Source: Nilaparvata lugens
Lineage: Eukaryota; Arthropoda; Insecta; Hemiptera; Delphacidae
Direction of reading: 5' to 3'
Length of the DNA: 64,000 nt
Assembly (NCBI RefSeq): GCF_014356525.2
Contig: NC_052507.1
Span: 34,785,513 to 34,849,512 of the forward strand
Shown here: piece after piece, positions 58,471 to 64,000 of the stretch
Numbering within the stretch: the stretch's first letter is position 1
How the letters are laid out: the number at the start of each line of letters is the position of its first letter
Notes under the pieces: generated by a model
The model's input: the letters and a program-made list of their open reading frames with translations, nothing else
Told to the model about the DNA's origin: nothing
The model's database searches: none
Program-made: the position numbers and the translations under genes

Positions 58471-58489
58471 ATGTATACTTATAAAATTC

Positions 58490-58960
58490 TTATCTCACTT
58501 CTTATCACGATTTCTGGAAAACTACTGGACGGATTGCAACCAAACTTGAAATATAGCTTCCTTATAAGTCCTAGGTGCTCACTAAGAAATCTTTTGGCGA
58601 TATTTCAACTCTAAGGGTGGTTTTTAATGGTTTAAAGTTCATTTTTAGCATGTATATTCTTCCTATTCCAATCTCTTAATTATAATTGAAATGTCCATAC
58701 CATATGTTAATATAGAACTATTATCTAGAGAGAGTACCTCTTCGAAACAGTTGTTAACTGGTAACTAAATTAATAATTTTGTCAGGTTGGCATTAAGTTG
58801 AGTTAACTTTGTTAGGTTGGCACCAAGTTGAAGATTAAAAAGATTATTCCTGAGAATATTATATTATTATTTTATTTTCCAATCACTTGATAATGGCATT
58901 ATTTATAGGCGAAACATGTCGTGTTGAATAATTTCAAAAAGGGTAATCCGATTTATAAAT
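58490..58960. repeat. Dispersed repeat fragments, partly matching 787-1012
   Basis: 58500-58700 matches the reverse complement of 787-1012. 58860-58940 carries TTGATAATGGC and GGCGAAACATGTCGTG, a motif like those seen in many arthropod repeats. Non-coding. Confidence 0.5.
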
Positions 58961-59979
58961 ATAAGAATAAATATTTTTATTTCCATTCCTGGGAGTATAG
59001 ATAATTTGCATGTTTCATAAAACAAACTTTTATGACGGGAGTTCTATCAATTGATCCTATTCTATCAAGACTAATTATTTTGTTTGTATATCTGACAGAT
59101 CGCGTGAACAGCTTAAACAATTTCGATGAAATTTTAATTATTCAGTATGATGAATGGAGGGTATTTTTAAAACTTCAGAAGTGTCCGTTGTGGAATCTGT
59201 GTGCAAAGAATGAGGAAATTCGGCTAGAATTTAACTTGACGAAAGAAAGGGGTTATTTATTAAAACGGCCAAATAGCTGTTTTTGCTTTTCCTAATGTAA
59301 AAATATCTTCCATAGAAGTAAGGCGCATTTCCCATGAATCAATTATTCCCAAACATTAGTTGTGTTACCAAAGAAAATAGAAGGTAGCTTTCTTCGATAA
59401 AAATATTGGATAATATGCATAACAGTTGGTTGATATTCACTTGATACTGTCAGTATTCCTCATTAATAGCATCAATGCTCCCCATTCAAATAATGCTGAC
59501 ACATTGATGTGAATCTTATTGTAATTTGTTTACATTAGATCAGATGGAGATAAGATGATAGCTACTGTTTCGATTTCAAAATTATGATTGCCATTTTTGC
59601 TTTTTATGCCAGCTGTTATTAGTTTCGATTTCAATAATTATGTTTGACATTTTCGCTTTTTATACCTATTGTTATTATTATGTGAAATAAGCTCTCATTA
59701 AATGAAATCATAATCATTGAAGTCAATTAACTAAGCGAACAATTTCTGTTTAAATATGTGTGTTTGCGGATATATGTATGTCTGACGGATCTCGAAAACG
59801 CCTCTAAATTTTTTTTATTAAATCAGGAATATAGTGGGTTTGCGACAAAAAACATTATTTTGGAACAGATCTCAACTCTGGGAAAATTCGCTGAAGTTCT
59901 TTCAGAAAGGATTATTGGTCCCTCAAGTAGCAGCTGATCAAAAAAAGTTTCCATACTCTGTTGAAAACGTGAGAAAAAA
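58961..59979. other. MCM8 intron 12, mostly featureless
   Basis: An ORF at 59032-59295 has no recognisable domain. 59568-59675 is an imperfect 2 x 57-bp tandem repeat (GTTTCGATTTCAAAATTATG / GTTTCGATTTCAATAATTAT). Confidence 0.45.
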
Positions 59980-60884
59980 TCTGGTGTGGCGCACTCTCAC
60001 AACTTTCCTTGCTGTTATGAAAATTGATCAACTGATGCTAGTGTTCACGCGCATCTCAAGTCTACTATTCAAAGATCTAAGCCAGCTGGTGACAGGACAA
60101 TAACGCTGCAGACACATGAAGTCTGCTATCTCTTCATAGTGAATGATTTAATAGAATCAACACTTGCCAACAGTTTGCAAATTGAATAATCTTATTTTCT
60201 CGAACTTCGAGCTTATTTTCAATTTTAGGTGAAAATGTAACTGAACATCAATTGTAGAGATTTTTATGCTCAATCTTTCCCACTTGAAATTTTTTTTATA
60301 AATTGTATCTGAAGACTGATAATTGGAAATCTAAAATCTTACTTCGCATAGATGGGGCGGAGCTCCTGAAATTTTTACAGATATGGGACTAGTGGCAGTT
60401 GATAGAGCTTATTAATGACTTTTTTAGGTATAAATTTGATCAAAATCGTTGGAGCAGTTTTCGAGAAAATCGCGAAAAACCCTGTTTTTGACAACATTTT
60501 CGCCATTTTAGCCGCCATCTTGAATTGCATTTGATCGAAATTGTTCGTGTCGGATCCTTATAGGGGAAGGACCTTGAGTTCCAAATTTCAAGTTATTCCG
60601 TTAATTGAGAGATGAGATATCGTGTACACAGACGCACATACACTCATACACACACACACACCACACACACACACCACACACACCACACACACACCACACA
60701 CACACACATACACTAATACACACACACACACACACACACATACACTAATACACACACACTCACACAAACACACACACACACCACACACACACACACCACA
60801 CACACCACACACACACACACACACACAACACACACACACACACAACACACACACACACACACACACACCACACACACACACATA
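59980..60884 (+). repeat. Hairpin-family repeat, copy R3, truncated at its CA tract
   Basis: Same start (TCTGGTGTGGCGCACTC) and middle as R1 and R2, but the sequence leaves the family at the end of a 240-bp interrupted (AC)n tract (60645-60884), so the terminal hairpin is missing. Confidence 0.7.
60645..60884. repeat. (AC)n microsatellite with CACC interruptions
   Basis: About 240 bp of AC repeats broken by ACACC and ATACACTAAT units. Open in several frames, which explains apparent Thr-His or Val-Cys ORFs; not coding. Confidence 0.95.
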
Positions 60885-62960
60885 CGTGTTTATAAGCCGA
60901 GTTGAGATCCATGTGTTCCACCAGCTGAACGAGATCCAGCAGAAGGAGCCATTTTAGAGGAAAAATACCTGACACTTTTGTAGTTCCAATCTTCTACATC
61001 ACTGCAATCACTTTTGTTTTATCATTATTCCAATAATCAAAATGAGTTGGGTGCTATCACTGCGAGATCCAATATGTGAGTCGCTGTGAGATCCATCAAC
61101 CTTTGAAAAGTGGTGGGGAGAGCACACCCTTGTTTGATTACGGTCACAAGCAGATCCGACTAATACACATCCTTGGTTGATTGCGGTTGGAAGCAGATCC
61201 GCCTAATGCGACGTTGCCAAGTGATACCTGTGTTGCCAGATCTGAACTAAACAGCAATTTAGAGGCGCACCGTATTTTTTCCCTTTCTTGTCATCCAAAC
61301 TGTTCACACACTGAACAATACAACATGGTCACTGTGAGATCCACTAATTGATGTGTGATATTATTCAATTATCATTATTATTATGAGATATAATTTTAAT
61401 CAGCAACATTATTTCTGACTATAAAGACATCAATAAATATGATTAATTTGCATTGCATGAAACATTTCATTATATTAGTATATAGGCCTAAGGTGTTTTT
61501 TAAATAATAATACAAAAATCACTTTGTCCAGATTTCAATCAAAATTGTGCCATAACTTGGTGCTGAATAAGTTTTGTACCTCTTTCAGGGCGGGGGCATC
61601 TTCACAGTGCTGACAAAATTTGCAGCAAATAGCTGCACATGTGGCCTTGGCCTTATAATAAACTGAATTATTATTTTGATGGAATGAATCTTTATTTTGA
61701 TTTTTTATACACATTAAATCCTCCATATAGAATTTAGTTTTTTAAAAATTAGTCTAAATACAAAATGAATCATAATAAAAACTATTGAAGGTTGCAATGT
61801 CAACAGGTTCTGATCTATTCTGAAAGTTTCAAGTCTCTAGCTCGTTAGGAAGTGGATGAAAATTAATTGACAAAATTCCAACCTGACCAACAACCCCCAA
61901 AGCAAGTTGAATAAAACGCTGTTAGAAAAAAAATGAGAATAATTGTGGGCTATCGATAGAACTAAAAAAAAACTTGATGAGTTGAGAATGTCTCATTATA
62001 CATTGTACTTTCACTCATTTTATTCAAAAAGTTTACTGTAGAAAAGTTCTGTTTGACTGTTCTGATCAAATTTTATAATCAGTAAAATAAATATCCAATG
62101 TTCACTATCTAATGTTGAGTAATTAAAGTAGAGGATAAAATAGCGACAATGGAATTGCTGAAGGACTCTTTTTAATTCCATCTTAAAAGTGAGTAGTTTC
62201 CACTAAAAATCTCTTATGGCATCCTTTTGGGTACCAGAATATAGAACTAGAGTAGTCTGCCATCTGCCATCTCAATTTATAAGCATGAATGAATAATCTT
62301 TCCTCTTTATTCCTTATAACAATGAATGATATTGATTGATCTGATAAAGTAGGACTCCAATTATCACTAATTAAGATTGGACACCATCAAATAAATGAAA
62401 AAAAAAATCAATTTTATTCCATATTCATTTAATTATCAAAATTATGAATAATAATAATAGCCTACATTATAAAGTTACAATATTAAGCCACGGGATGACC
62501 CAAAACGGCTTACATAGTGAAATAAAATTCTTATTATAGAAATCAGTTCAAGCTTGATAGAAAAAAACAATTGAATTTAAATAAACATTTCACTAATAAA
62601 TTAATTCATTTGAAATCAAAACATTAGATCTCCAGACTCAACTTTCAGCGGACAATGGATCTTAGTTTTTTTAAATTTCAGCTCTAATTTATATCAGAAT
62701 CAAAAAAATCTAAATACTGACTGATGTCAGTCACAATAAAATTTGTAGTCACCAAAAAGTTTTTAGTCACCAAAAATTGTATATACTTTTTTAGAACAAC
62801 AAAAAAAGAGGTTGGTTTTGTATAATTTTGTGGTGGTGAAAAACAAAACAATACAATAGAGTCTATATTAGCCTATATAAGGCTACATTGATATCAAAAA
62901 TCATAAATTGCAAGTCCTGACAGGAGAAGAGGAAAAAAGCCACGTGCTGGTAGCATATTA
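60885..62960. other. AT-rich sequence past the last visible exon
   Basis: 60905-61340 carries six scattered GAGATCC/CAGATCC words, two of them in a partial duplication (ACACATCCTTGGTTGATTGCGG / ACCCTTGTTTGATTACGG). No further MCM8 exon, RNA gene or complete element is recognised to 62960. Confidence 0.45.
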
Positions 62961-64000
62961 CAATACATGCATTAATAACTATAACTATAGGTGATGGCAA
63001 TGCTAACTATATAATCATATTCAATAGTTAATTCATGGAAAATTTAAAACAAACAATTGTATAGAACATACAATCATATTACATACGGTAGTGAATTCAT
63101 AGAACATTTCATATAAACCATATTAAAGTATATAAAAAGAGTTTCTTATTCCACATGATCAATATTATAGATGAAATGAAATGAGAAAAACCATTCCATG
63201 AACGTGGAAAATCAAAACCAAATGTATTATATAATGTATCAAGTGTACATGTTCAAATTCATCATCAAATTAGTTCAAATAGAAAAGCTTCAAATTCCTT
63301 ATGTAGTTGTTTCTGGACAAGTAGGGATTTTAGTTCACTTCACAAAAGTAATAATCATGATCTTAATGCTAACTATTATATAATCATATTCAATAGTTTA
63401 GTTTATTCATAGACAAAATAAGAAGTATTTTATACTATATAACCAGAGTTCCTTATCTTACATGATCAATTATACTCGAAATAAAACAAAAATTACATTC
63501 CATGAACGTGGAAAATAATTCAAAACCAAATGTATTATAAAATGTACTGAGAGTACATGTTCAAATTCATCATCAAATTAGTTCAAATAAAAAAGCTTCA
63601 AATTCCTTATGTAAGAATTCCTAGACAAGTTGGGATTTTAGTTCACTTCACAAAAGTAATAATCGTAATCTTAATGCTAACTATTATATAATCATATTCA
63701 ATAGTTTAGTTTATTCATAGACAAAATAACAAGTATTTTTTACTATATAACCAGAGTTCCTTATCTCACATGTATAATTATACTCAAAATAAAACATTCT
63801 CAATTATACTCGAAATAAAACAAAAATTCTATTCCACAAACGTGGAAAATAATTCAAAACCAAATGTATTATAAAATGTACTGAGAGTACATGTTCAAAT
63901 TCATCTTCAAATTGGTTCAAATAAAAAAGCTTCAAATTCCTTATGTAAGAATTTCTAGACAAGTTGGGATTTTAGTTCACTTCACAAAAGTAATAATCAT
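62961..64000. repeat. Satellite array, units about 307-335 bp, running off the window
   Basis: AAACCAAATGTATTATA anchors occur at 63216, 63523 and 63857. Each unit also holds CATGAACGTGG/CACAAACGTGG, AAAGCTTCAAATTCCTTATG and TTTTAGTTCACTTCACAAAAG. A diverged unit precedes them (about 62990-63210). The array continues past 64000. Confidence 0.85.

Noticed and set aside
60894..60957. Reading VFHQLNEIQQKEPF followed by a stop, looking at first like the FHQL segment near the MCM8 C-terminus
   Set aside because: It runs out of an AC microsatellite, has no acceptor in the right phase, and similarity stops after four residues.
60588..60975. Long Cys/Val- or Thr/His-rich ORFs on both strands
   Set aside because: They are translations of the (AC)n tract and have no coding meaning.
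62961..64000. CRISPR-like regular repeats
   Set aside because: Units of over 300 bp with no short spacers in a eukaryotic sequence; it is satellite DNA.

Overview
The window is a repeat-rich, AT-rich stretch of an insect nuclear genome. One host gene is recognisable, MCM8, the helicase of homologous recombination and replication-fork repair. It runs on the + strand from the start codon at 11300 to beyond the window end. Twelve exons (11300-57537) can be joined with consistent phases into 717 codons; roughly the last 110-120 codons must lie past 64000. From remembered style (dispersed repeats such as those at 14449-16085, 19242-20241 and 58050-58470, and the many CR1-like retroelements) I suspect a hemipteran, perhaps a delphacid planthopper. 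That is an inference, not a database result.

Layout. 1-10750, upstream of MCM8, is a graveyard of non-LTR retrotransposons: element A (1736-6767, +) sits inside an older minus-strand element G (1203-1735 plus 6768-7205), a second copy of G lies at 1-785, and a decayed relative of element B lies at 8860-10750 (-). Two copies of a 214-bp inverted-repeat MITE lie at 7547-7985. 11300-33051 holds MCM8 exons 1-10. Their introns carry a pogo-like MITE, tRNA-like SINEs, hairpin-ended repeats with CA tracts, a minus-strand RT fragment, a gypsy-like protease fragment, and a piggyBac remnant split by a foldback element that is itself split by a LINE. The 3' splice site of exon 7 is tandemly quadruplicated.

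33052-56109 is a single 23-kb MCM8 intron made almost wholly of nested transposons. Element C (33105-39872) is interrupted by element D (36189-38128) with an 11-bp target duplication. A 13.1-kb LTR element (39873-52981, minus orientation) lies in the 3' tail of C and is in turn interrupted inside a hexameric minisatellite by element B (42097-48562). Two TA-flanked elements then stand side by side, sharing one TA (53532-54458 and 54461-55999). After exons 11 and 12 the window ends in AT-rich sequence, a third hairpin-family repeat and a satellite of about 310-335 bp that runs off the end.

The most interesting object is element B, a seemingly intact CR1-group retrotransposon. Its ORF1 protein joins an N-terminal FLYWCH zinc finger, a coiled coil and an SGNH-esterase domain. 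Its ORF2 (endonuclease plus reverse transcriptase) has no ATG before the endonuclease domain. ORF2 opens in the -1 frame exactly at a T TTT TTA heptamer next to the ORF1 stop codon, which points to expression by -1 ribosomal frameshifting. The divergent element A keeps remnants of the same ORF1 architecture and the same -1 frame relation.
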